Source of the DNA: Enterorhabdus sp. P55
GTDB lineage: Bacteria; Actinomycetota; Coriobacteriia; Coriobacteriales; Eggerthellaceae
DNA length: 34,323 nt
NCBI RefSeq assembly: GCF_009911695.1
Contig: NZ_QWKK01000017.1
Coordinates: 1-34,323, forward strand
Direction: 5' to 3'
Part shown: positions 14,978 to 22,395 of the stretch, one piece after another
How positions within the stretch are numbered: the stretch's first letter is position 1
Layout: each line of letters begins with the position of its first letter
Notes under the pieces: model-generated
Databases searched by the model: none
Told to the model about the DNA's origin: nothing
What the model saw: the letters and a program-made list of their open reading frames with translations, nothing else
Made by a program: the position numbers and the translations under genes

Positions 14978-15048
14978 ACGAATGGGCCGATTTGCTGATC
15001 TAGCCTTGTGGAGTCAGCCCAAACAGACCTAAAAACAGACCTATTTTG
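14978..15048 (+). repeat. Island inner direct repeat, copy B
   Basis: Counterpart of 13365-13438 in the same orientation. This copy has the CAGACCTA motif twice (ACAGACCTAAAAACAGACCTA), the other copy once. It lies 64 bp from the tRNA-side att repeat. Confidence 0.6.
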
Positions 15049-15064
15049 TGTTTTTCGGAACCAG

Positions 15065-15099
15065 ATAATAAAAAATCAGGAGCCAAAAATGACTCCTGA
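15065..15099 (-). terminator. Island-borne terminator downstream of tRNA-Asp
   Basis: On the minus strand the stem TCAGGAG / CTCCTGA (loop of about 10 nt) is followed by TTTTTTATTAT. It begins 14 bp past the tRNA CCA end and would replace the original terminator now stranded at 13062-13090. Confidence 0.75.
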
Positions 15100-15112
15100 C
15101 CTCGTGTTTTAA

Positions 15113-15189
<77 letters not shown>

Positions 15190-15208
15190 GTGCTTTCGCA
15201 GCTCGTAT

Positions 15209-15237
15209 AGTATACGCAGCTCCTCAAACGGATGCAA
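15209..15237 (-). promoter_or_regulatory. Promoter of tRNA-Asp
   Basis: On the minus strand TTGCAT (15232-15237), a 17-bp spacer and TATACT (15209-15214). The expected start lies about 13 bp before the tRNA 5' end. Confidence 0.8.
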
Positions 15238-15316
15238 GAACTATTTTGGAAATTTTTTCGGCACCGACGATGGGGGAGGCGGAGGCGCCAATGCGGGAGC
15301 GGCGGGGCAGAGGGCT

Positions 15317-16023
15317 GAGGGCGTGTTCGAAGGCGGCTGCGGCCATTTCTGGCCATTTTTCCTATGGTTTACGCAAATATCGACCCCGGTCGGCGCCAAG
15401 CGATACCTTGTCACTGATGTTTTCCCAGGTCAGTGTAATTGCCCCAACATCACCTGACTGATCAACAGCGTAAAACGTAGCGAAATTGGCCAGAAACTCG
15501 TGAGGGGGTGTCGGTTTCTCACCGGGCGGGGTCTTGGCGGCCGCCGGGGGGGGGCGGATGTTTCATCGCGTTGGATGGCGGGCGTTTCGGTCTGCCGGGG
15601 TGCTCGCTCCTTTTGCGGTTGCACCGCAGGGCTCGTGTACTCCGGGGCTCGGGATACGGGGGGGGCGGTGCTCGGTCGCTCCGGCCCTGTTGCCTCACGG
15701 CGGGCCGTTTCGCTATTGCAGACACCTGCTCCCCTCGCCTGCCTGACGGCCCGGCGTCCCCGCTGCCGGTTCTCGCAGTGGTTCGGTACCCGCCCGCTCC
15801 GCAGTAGGGCGCCCTGACGCCCCTCCGTCCCGTGGCGAACCAGGCACCCCCCCCGCAGCGCTCGCCCCGCCTCCGCCGTCTGCCTGGCGTCTCACCCCGC
15901 CGCAACGCCTGCCTGGCTTCTCACCCTGCCGCCCGCTTCCGCCGCTCACCTGGCGGTTCGCCCCCCCCCACCCCCCGCAGCGCCCGCCTCTGCCGCCCCG
16001 CCCGGCGGGTTTGCGGAGGGGGC
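15317..16023 (+). repeat. Composite GC-rich repeat unit, copy A (contains E3)
   Basis: The order of blocks matches 16056-16530. First comes a GAAGGCGGCTGCGGC lead, then a 151-bp palindromic element, then GGTCTTGG and GGATGGCGGGCGT blocks. A filler follows, then CTTCCGCCGCTCACCTGGCG, CCCGCAGCGCCCGCC and a closing CCGCCCGGCGGGTTTGCGG hairpin-like end. Copy A has a longer filler, including at least two CTGCCTGGC(G/T)TCTCACCC sub-repeats at about 15881-15930. Frames inside are Arg/Pro/Gly-rich and not conserved between copies, so the unit is treated as non-coding. Confidence 0.6.
15346..15496 (+). repeat. Palindromic intergenic element E3 (151 bp)
   Basis: Terminal inverted repeats 15346-15374 and 15468-15496 match at 24 of 29 positions (TTTCTGGCCA...TTTACGC type). 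The core CCCAGGTCAG is at 15424-15433, 78 bp from the left end, followed by TGTAATT. Same length and core offset as E4. Confidence 0.8.
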
Positions 16024-16055
16024 GGGTGCGAGGGGGTGCGGCATGCGGGTGGCGA

Positions 16056-16530
16056 GTTGGAGGCGCGTTTGAAGGCGGCTGCGGCTGTTTCTGGCCATTT
16101 TCCCTATGGTTTACGCAAGCGGGAGTCCCGATTGGCGCCAAACGCCAAGACCTTCTCAGCGTTTTCCCAGGTCAGTGGAATTAGCCCATTGCCGCGAGGT
16201 CGTTCGGTGGCGTAAAACGTAGCGAAATTGGCCAGAAACTTGCGATGGGACGCCAAGTTCCTCATCGGATGGGTCTTGGGGCGCTCGCTGGGCGCTGCCG
16301 CGTCGGATGGCGGGCGTCCCCCTCTGCTTCTGGAGCCCCCGCCGCCTGCCTTCGCCATGTCGTGGGGCCCGCCCGCCTCCTGCCCGCTGTCCTCCGCTTG
16401 CTCTGCGGTGATCCGGGCGTCTCCGGAACCTCCGCCACCCCGCTTCCGCCGCTCACCTGGCGTCTCGCCCCTCCCGCAGCGCCCGCCCTGCCCCCCCGCC
16501 GCCCCGCTCGGCGGGTTTGCGGGGGGGCAG
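16056..16530 (+). repeat. Composite GC-rich repeat unit, copy B (contains E4)
   Basis: Diverged tandem partner of copy A with the same block order but a shorter filler (about 475 against 707 bp). It closes with CCGCCCCGCTCGGCGGGTTTGCGG and a G run. Nothing in 15190-16584 is a convincing gene. Confidence 0.6.
16088..16238 (+). repeat. Palindromic intergenic element E4 (151 bp)
   Basis: Ends 16088-16116 and 16210-16238 form an imperfect 29-bp inverted repeat closely matching E3. The core CCCAGGTCAG lies at 16166-16175, again 78 bp from the left end, followed by TGGAATT. The middle differs strongly from E3 while ends and core are kept, which suggests constraint on both. Confidence 0.8.
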
Positions 16531-16584
16531 GTACCGTTTCGGTGACGGGCGGAGGAGGGCGTTGCCCTGCGGAGCGTCTTCGGT

Positions 16585-16603
16585 TAGTTTAGTGACTAAA
16601 CTA
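16585..16603 (+). promoter_or_regulatory. Palindromic operator upstream of the MarR-ABC operon
   Basis: A perfect 8-bp-arm palindrome TAGTTTAG-TGA-CTAAACTA lies 48 bp before the MarR start codon. It is nested inside an outer inverted repeat GTCTTCGG (16576-16583) / CCGAAGAC (16612-16619). Size and symmetry fit a MarR dimer, implying autorepression of the exporter operon. Confidence 0.7.
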
Positions 16604-16650
16604 TTTAGCGGCCGAAGACGACGGCTGCCTGCGAGGACGGAGCGTCGCCC

Positions 16651-17190
16651 ATGGAGAGAACCATCGAGACGATGAAGGTCGAGTTCCTCGACCTCATGCG
16701 CAAGCTGCATCGGGCGGGCCCGCCTTGGATGCCCGACTGCGAGGGCCTCACACCCAACCAGGCCCGCGCCCTGCACCTGCTCTACGTGATGGAGTCCGCC
16801 GACGGCGCGGGGGCGCGCCCGGGCAGCTTGGCGCACCACCTGGCCGTGTCGCCCTCGGCGTTCTCCCAGGTGGCCAGGGTGCTCGAGGAGCGGGGGCTCG
16901 TCACGCGCGGGCGCGGCTCAGGTGATTTCCGCGCGGTGTCGCTGCGCCTCACCCCGGAAGGCGTCGCGCTCGCCCGTGAGCTCGACAGCGCCTTCACCGC
17001 CCGGATGCGCGAGCTCGTGGACTACGTGGGCCCCGAGCTCTTCTCCCAGATGATGGACGGCGTGGCGAAGGTGGTCGAGTTTCGCCTGGCCGAGACCGCG
17101 TCGGCGGCGGAGGCGGGCCCCTCCGCCGGGCCCGGCGCCGAGGGCGGCGCCGGGCCGTGGGGCGGGGAGGAGGCGGGATGCACCTGCTAG
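16651..17190 (+). CDS. MarR-family transcriptional regulator
   Basis: Protein of 179 residues with a winged-helix core: LTPNQARALHLLYVM, then the recognition region GSLAHHLAVSPSAFSQVARVLEERGLVTR and the wing GSGDFRAVSLRLTPEG. A C-terminal dimerisation helix follows, then a Gly/Ala-rich low-complexity tail of about 30 residues. It should repress the two downstream ABC transporter genes and itself through the palindrome at 16585-16603, and release on binding a transported or toxic compound. ATG 16651 has GGAG 8 nt upstream. Its 3' end overlaps the first transporter gene by 13 bp. Confidence 0.9.
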   Translation: MERTIETMKVEFLDLMRKLHRAGPPWMPDCEGLTPNQARALHLLYVMESADGAGARPGSLAHHLAVSPSAFSQVARVLEERGLVTRGRGSGDFRAVSLRLTPEGVALARELDSAFTARMRELVDYVGPELFSQMMDGVAKVVEFRLAETASAAEAGPSAGPGAEGGAGPWGGEEAGCTC

Positions 17191-19370
17191 GCTACTTCCG
17201 CGCGCACAAGGCGGCCGTGGCCGTCGTGCTCGTGCTCCTCATCGCCCAGGCCTTCGCCGACCTGGCGCTGCCCAACCTCACCTCCCAGATCGTGGACGTG
17301 GGCATCCAGCAGTCGGGCGTGGAGTCGGTCGCCGTCGACGAGATGACCGAGCGCACCTTCGAGCTGGCCTGCGCCCTGAGCCCCGCCGACGACGAGGCGC
17401 TCTTGCGCGCCTCCTACGACCGCACCGACGCGGGCACCTGGGTCCTCAACGGCGAGGGCCGCGCCCATCGCGCCGACCTTGAGCGCATCCTCGCGCTGCC
17501 GCTCGTGGCGGCCCACGCGGGCGACGCGCTGCCTGCCGGCTCGCTCGACCAGCTCATGGAGGCCTACCGCGCCGGCGTCGTGGACAAGCAGCGCGTCCTC
17601 GAGCTGGCGGACGCGGCCCGCGCGCAGATGGGGGAGGCGTCTGGGCTCCTCGACCAGCAGGCGCTCGCCGCCGCCCGCGCCGAGTATGAGGATGCGGGCT
17701 ACGACCTCGCCGATCTGCAGATGGGCTTCCTCCTGCGCACCGGCGGGCTCATGCTCGGCCTGGCGGCGGCGAGCATGGCGCTCTCCGTCTGCGTGGGGCT
17801 GGTGGCGGCGCGCACGGGCGCGCGCATCGGCTATGAGCTGCGCTCCCGCCTGTTCACGCGCGTGGTATCGTTCTCCGAGGGCGACATCGGGAAGTTCTCG
17901 GCCGCCTCGCTCATCACCCGCGGCACCAATGACGTGCAGCTCATCCAGAACGTATCGGTCATGCTCCTGCGCATGGTGCTCTCCGCGCCGGTGCTGGCGG
18001 TGGGCGGCATCGTCATGGTGATGACCACCAACGCGTCGATGGGCTGGATCATCGTGGTGGCCATCCTGTGCGTGTTCGCCGTCATCGGCGTGGTGTTCAA
18101 GGTGGCCATGCCCAAGTTCAAGGCGATGCAGCGGCTCATCGACCGGGTGAACCTGGTGGCGCGCGAGATGCTCACCGGCATGCCGGTCATCCGGGCCTTC
18201 GACCGCCAGCCCTACGAGGAGGAGCGCTTCGACGAGGCGTCGGCCCGCCTCATGCGCACCCAGCTGTTCACCAACCGCGTCATGACCTTCATGATGCCGG
18301 CCATGATGCTCATCATGAACGCCACGTCGGTGGCCATCGTGTGGGTGGGCGGCCGCTACGTGGACACCGGCGTCATCCAGACCGGCGACCTCATCGCCTT
18401 CATCACCTACGCCATGGTCATCATCATGAGCTTCCTCATGCTGGGGATGGTGTCGATCATGCTGCCGCGCGCCGACGTGGCGGCCGAGCGCGTGAACGAG
18501 GTGCTCGCCGCCGAGCCGGCCGTGCGCGACCCGGAGCCGGCCCGCGGCGAGCAGGCCATGGCGCGCTTGGAGGCCACGGCGGCGGCGCGGGTGGCGTCTG
18601 GCGGCCCGCGCGGCGCCGAGATCGCGTTCCACGACGTGTCCTTCGCCTACGCCGACTCCGACGAGTGCGTGCTCGAGTCCGTGAGCTTCACGGCGCGTCC
18701 GGGCCAGACCCTCGCCATCATCGGCTCGACCGGGTCGGGCAAGTCCACCATCGTCAAGCTCATCGAGCGCTTCTACGATGCGACGGCCGGCACGGTCACC
18801 GTGGACGGCGTGGACGTGCGCGACCTGCCGCAGGCCGCGCTGCGGGCCCAGCTGGGCTACGTGCCCCAGAAGGCGTTCCTGTTCAGCGGCACCATCGAGA
18901 CGAACGTCGCCTACGCCGATGCGGCCATGGGCGAGGAGCGGGTGGAGCGTGCGCTCGCCTGCGCCCAGGCCCTCGGGTTCGTGAACGAGCGCGAGGACGG
19001 CGTGGACGCGGCAGTGGCCCAGGGCGGCTCCAACGTCTCGGGCGGGCAGCGCCAGCGCCTGGCCATCGCCCGGGCGCTCGCCGCCGATGCGCGGGCCTAC
19101 CTGTTCGACGACTCGTTCTCGGCGCTCGATTACCAGACCGACGCTGCTCTGCGCCAGGCCATGGCCCATGACCTGGGCGACGTCACCCAGGTCATCGTGG
19201 CCCAGCGCATCTCGAGCATTCGCCATGCGGACTGCATCGTCGTGCTCGACGAGGGGCGCGTGGTCGGCCAGGGAACGCATGACGAGCTCATGACGAGCTG
19301 CGAGGAGTACCGAGAGATCGCCTACTCGCAGCTTACGGCCGAGGAGCTGGAAGGGGGTGATGCCGCATGA
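17178..19370 (+). CDS. ABC exporter half-transporter A (degenerate ATPase site)
   Basis: Protein of 730 residues: six-helix exporter domain plus ATPase domain. Between helices 1 and 2 is an unusually long extracytoplasmic insertion (about residues 48-185, acidic and helical), typical of one subunit of heterodimeric exporters of the EfrCD/LmrCD/TM287-288 type. The ATPase has Walker A GSTGSGKST and signature VSGGQRQRLAIARAL, but its Walker B reads YLFDDSFSALD, with Asp where the catalytic Glu is expected, so this site is probably poorly hydrolytic. ATG 17178 follows GGGGAGGAGG; its TGA overlaps the next ATG (ATGA). A multidrug-type role is inferred from family and the MarR partner. Confidence 0.9.
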   Translation: MHLLGYFRAHKAAVAVVLVLLIAQAFADLALPNLTSQIVDVGIQQSGVESVAVDEMTERTFELACALSPADDEALLRASYDRTDAGTWVLNGEGRAHRADLERILALPLVAAHAGDALPAGSLDQLMEAYRAGVVDKQRVLELADAARAQMGEASGLLDQQALAAARAEYEDAGYDLADLQMGFLLRTGGLMLGLAAASMALSVCVGLVAARTGARIGYELRSRLFTRVVSFSEGDIGKFSAASLITRGTNDVQLIQNVSVMLLRMVLSAPVLAVGGIVMVMTTNASMGWIIVVAILCVFAVIGVVFKVAMPKFKAMQRLIDRVNLVAREMLTGMPVIRAFDRQPYEEERFDEASARLMRTQLFTNRVMTFMMPAMMLIMNATSVAIVWVGGRYVDTGVIQTGDLIAFITYAMVIIMSFLMLGMVSIMLPRADVAAERVNEVLAAEPAVRDPEPARGEQAMARLEATAAARVASGGPRGAEIAFHDVSFAYADSDECVLESVSFTARPGQTLAIIGSTGSGKSTIVKLIERFYDATAGTVTVDGVDVRDLPQAALRAQLGYVPQKAFLFSGTIETNVAYADAAMGEERVERALACAQALGFVNEREDGVDAAVAQGGSNVSGGQRQRLAIARALAADARAYLFDDSFSALDYQTDAALRQAMAHDLGDVTQVIVAQRISSIRHADCIVVLDEGRVVGQGTHDELMTSCEEYREIAYSQLTAEELEGGDAA

Positions 19371-21307
19371 GCCTGAGACGCGCCGACCCTGCCAAGCTCG
19401 CCAAGCGCGCCGCCGAGGCCACGGCCCCCACGCCAGGCGCGCGTGCGCCCCACGGCCCCGGCGCCCGCCCCCACGGCCCTGGCCACGGCCACGGCCCGGG
19501 CGGCCGCATGATGCCGGGCGAGAAGCCCCGCGACTTCAAGGGCACCATGCGCCAGATGCTCTCGTTCATGGGGCGCTTCAAGGCGCACCTGGCGGTCATC
19601 CTCGTGTTCGCCATCGGATCCACGGTGTTCAGCATCGTGGGGCCCAAGGTGCTCTCCGAGGCCACGACGGCGCTCTTCGAGGGCATCGTCGCCAAGGTGG
19701 CGGGCACGGGCGGCATCGACTACGGCCTGGTGGGGCGCATCCTCGCGGCCACGCTCGGCCTCTACCTGCTCTCGGCGGCCTGCTCGTTTATCCAGGGCTG
19801 GGTGATGAGCTACGTCTCCCAGCAGACCTGCTATGAGCTGCGCGGCGCCATCGCCCGCAAGATCGACCGCATGCCCTTCGGCTACTTCGACCGCACCTCT
19901 ACCGGAGACGTGCTCTCGCGTATTACCAACGACGTGGACACCCTCGGCCAGAGCCTCAACCAGGGCGTCACCCAGGCCATCACGTCCACCGTCACCGTGG
20001 TGGGCGTGCTGGTGATGATGCTGTCCATCAACCCCGTGATGACCCTCATCGCGCTCGTGATGGTGCCGGTGTCGGTGCTGCTCGTGATGATGGTGGTGAA
20101 GCGCTCGCAGAAGTACTTCTACGCCCAGCAGGCGGCGCTCGGTGCCATCAACGGCCAGGTGGAGGAGACGTTCTCGGGACACGCGGTAGTGCGCGCGTTC
20201 GGGCAGGAGGGGGCAGCGACGGCAGCCTTCGACGCCACCAACCGCCGCCTCTACGAGTCGGGCTGGAAGTCGCAGTTCCTCTCGGGGCTCATGATGCCCG
20301 TCATGAGCTTCGTGGGGAACCTCGGGTACGTGGCCGTGGCCATATCGGGCGCGTTCTTCGCCGCGGCGGGCATCATCACCGTCGGCGACATCCAGGCGTT
20401 CATCCAGTACGTGAAGAACTTCACCCAGCCCATCACCCAGCTCGCGCAGGTCTCCAACGTCCTTCAGCAGATGGCCGCCGCGGCCGAGCGCATCTTCGCG
20501 TTCCTCGCCGAGCCGGAGGAGCCGCGCGAGGAGGGGAGCGCCCGGGCCGCCGACGCCGACGGGTCGGTGGACTTCGACCACGTGCGCTTCGGCTACGATC
20601 CCGACCAGCCGATCATCCGCGACTTCTCCGCGCGGGTGGAGCCAGGCCAGACCGTGGCCATCGTGGGGCCGACGGGCGCCGGCAAGACCACCATGGTCAA
20701 GCTGCTCATGCGCTTCTACGACGTGCAGGGCGGCGCCATCCGCCTCGGCGGGCGCGACATCCGCGACTACGAGCGCGACGAGGCGCGCAGCCTATTCGGC
20801 ATGGTGCTCCAGGACACGTGGCTGTTCAGCGGCACCATCCGCGAGAACATCCGCTACGGCCGGCTCGACGCCACCGACGCCGAGGTGGAGGCCGCGGCCC
20901 GCGGGGCGTGCGTGCACCACTTCATCGCCACGCTGCCCGGCGGCTACGACTTCGTCATCAACGAGGACGCCTCCAACGTGAGCCAGGGCCAGCGCCAGCT
21001 CATCACCATCGCCCGCGCGCTCCTGGCCGACCACCGCATGCTCATCCTCGACGAGGCGACGAGCTCGGTGGACACGCGCACCGAGGAGCGCATACAGCGG
21101 GCCATGGACAACCTCATGGCCGGCCGGACCTCGTTCGTCATCGCGCACCGGCTCTCCACCATCCGCTCGGCCGACCTCATCCTAGTAATGGATCACGGCG
21201 ACATCGTGGAGCAGGGCACCCATGACGAGCTGCTGGCGCTTGGAGGTTTCTACGCGGAGCTGTATAATTCCCAGTTTGTGGACTGTATTGACGAACCTGA
21301 GGATTAA
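19367..21307 (+). CDS. ABC exporter half-transporter B (canonical ATPase site)
   Basis: Protein of 646 residues. A Pro/Gly/His-rich cytoplasmic N-terminus (about 20-50, with HGPGHGHGPGG) precedes six transmembrane helices and an ATPase domain with Walker A GPTGAGKTT, signature VSQGQRQLITIARALL and Walker B MLILDEATSSVD, with the catalytic Glu present. Together with the preceding subunit it forms an asymmetric heterodimeric exporter. It overlaps the upstream gene by 4 bp and is the last transporter gene of the MarR operon. Substrate unknown; the His-rich leader might bind metal. Confidence 0.9.
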   Translation: MSLRRADPAKLAKRAAEATAPTPGARAPHGPGARPHGPGHGHGPGGRMMPGEKPRDFKGTMRQMLSFMGRFKAHLAVILVFAIGSTVFSIVGPKVLSEATTALFEGIVAKVAGTGGIDYGLVGRILAATLGLYLLSAACSFIQGWVMSYVSQQTCYELRGAIARKIDRMPFGYFDRTSTGDVLSRITNDVDTLGQSLNQGVTQAITSTVTVVGVLVMMLSINPVMTLIALVMVPVSVLLVMMVVKRSQKYFYAQQAALGAINGQVEETFSGHAVVRAFGQEGAATAAFDATNRRLYESGWKSQFLSGLMMPVMSFVGNLGYVAVAISGAFFAAAGIITVGDIQAFIQYVKNFTQPITQLAQVSNVLQQMAAAAERIFAFLAEPEEPREEGSARAADADGSVDFDHVRFGYDPDQPIIRDFSARVEPGQTVAIVGPTGAGKTTMVKLLMRFYDVQGGAIRLGGRDIRDYERDEARSLFGMVLQDTWLFSGTIRENIRYGRLDATDAEVEAAARGACVHHFIATLPGGYDFVINEDASNVSQGQRQLITIARALLADHRMLILDEATSSVDTRTEERIQRAMDNLMAGRTSFVIAHRLSTIRSADLILVMDHGDIVEQGTHDELLALGGFYAELYNSQFVDCIDEPED

Positions 21308-21318
21308 GCGGCCCGACC

Positions 21319-22203
21319 ATGCCCCAGCTTGACGAACACGACCGTGCGCCCCGCGCCGGCTCCTCCCTCGCGGCGGGCGCTGCCGTGCCCCTGCGCGCCG
21401 GGCGCGAGGACACCGACACCGTGGCCGCCGCCCTGGCCTTCACCCGCGGCGAGGCCGGCGAGGACGCCGCGCGCCACGACGGCCCGCCCTCCCGCGCGGC
21501 CGACCTGCCCGTGGTGCCCGCTGCCAACGGGCGCGTGCAGGTGGCAGCCTTCGACTTCGACGGCACCACCATCCAGGGCAACTCGCCGGTCATGCTCGTG
21601 CGCTACCTCACCTTGCGCGGCATGCTGCGCAAGTCGGTGGTGTTCCGCATCCTTCTGTGGGCCGGCGCCTACAAGGTGCGCCTGCCCCAGAACGAGAGCT
21701 GGGTGCGCAGCCTGGTGTTCTCCGCCTTCCGCGGCGAGCCCAAGGCGAAGGTGGACGCCTTCCTCGCGCGTTTCTACCACGAGGTGGTAGAGGGGCGCTT
21801 TCGCCCCGAGGCCGCCCGCGCGCTGCGCGAGCACGCCGAGGCGGGGCATGTGGTGGTGTGGGTGTCGGCGAGCTTCGAGCCCCTCATCCTCGAGGCCATG
21901 CGCGATCGGTACGTCCACTACCAGGTGTCCACCCGCATGCGCGTGGACGAGGCGGGCGACTACACCGACGAGGTGGAGGGCCTGCCCGTGGAGGGCGCCG
22001 AGAAGCTCGTGGCCCTGCGCCGGCTCTGCGACGCCGAGTTCGGCGAGGACGGCTGGGAGCTGGGCTGGGCCTATGGCGACCACCACTCGGACCGCCCGCT
22101 GCTCGAGGCCGCGCGCACGCCCCGTGCCGTGACGCCCGACCGCCCGCTCGCGCGCACGGCGCGCCGACGCGGCTGGGAGGTCCTCGACTGGGAGGCGGAG
22201 TAG
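21319..22203 (+). CDS. HAD-IB family (SerB-like) phosphatase
   Basis: Protein of 294 residues. The catalytic motif I AAFDFDGTT starts at about residue 75, motif II VVVWVSASFEPLI is in the middle, and motif III/IV is GWAYGDHHSDRPLLEAA. The alpha-helical cap resembles HAD-IB enzymes that act on phosphoserine-like or lipid-phosphate substrates. The first ~70 residues are an Ala/Arg/Asp-rich extension with no recognised domain; ATG 21319 has no clear ribosome-binding site, so translation may couple to the ABC gene 11 bp upstream, or a later GTG near 21535 may be used. Substrate unknown. Confidence 0.82.
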   Translation: MPQLDEHDRAPRAGSSLAAGAAVPLRAGREDTDTVAAALAFTRGEAGEDAARHDGPPSRAADLPVVPAANGRVQVAAFDFDGTTIQGNSPVMLVRYLTLRGMLRKSVVFRILLWAGAYKVRLPQNESWVRSLVFSAFRGEPKAKVDAFLARFYHEVVEGRFRPEAARALREHAEAGHVVVWVSASFEPLILEAMRDRYVHYQVSTRMRVDEAGDYTDEVEGLPVEGAEKLVALRRLCDAEFGEDGWELGWAYGDHHSDRPLLEAARTPRAVTPDRPLARTARRRGWEVLDWEAE

Positions 22204-22395
22204 GCACCGTGTCCCGCGACGGCGGGCGCGCCCTGTGCGCCGCAGGGCGCCCGCGCGGCGCCTTCCTCTACGGATTTGGTGTTTCGGCCCGTCATGCGGG
22301 CCCCTTCGCGCCCCGTCCTATACAATGCAGCGTGAGAAACAGCAATCGGGCCCGAGGGACTGCGGCCCGAGGGAGTCACATCAGGAGGTGGCATC

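Noticed and set aside
15500-16545. Several 70-140 residue frames between tRNA-Asp and the MarR gene
   Set aside because: Arg/Pro/Gly-rich in all frames, not conserved between the two repeat copies, and no start signals.
17187-19280. 697-residue minus-strand frame across the first ABC transporter gene
   Set aside because: Antisense of a fully motif-supported ABC gene; His/Arg/Asp-rich low-complexity shadow.
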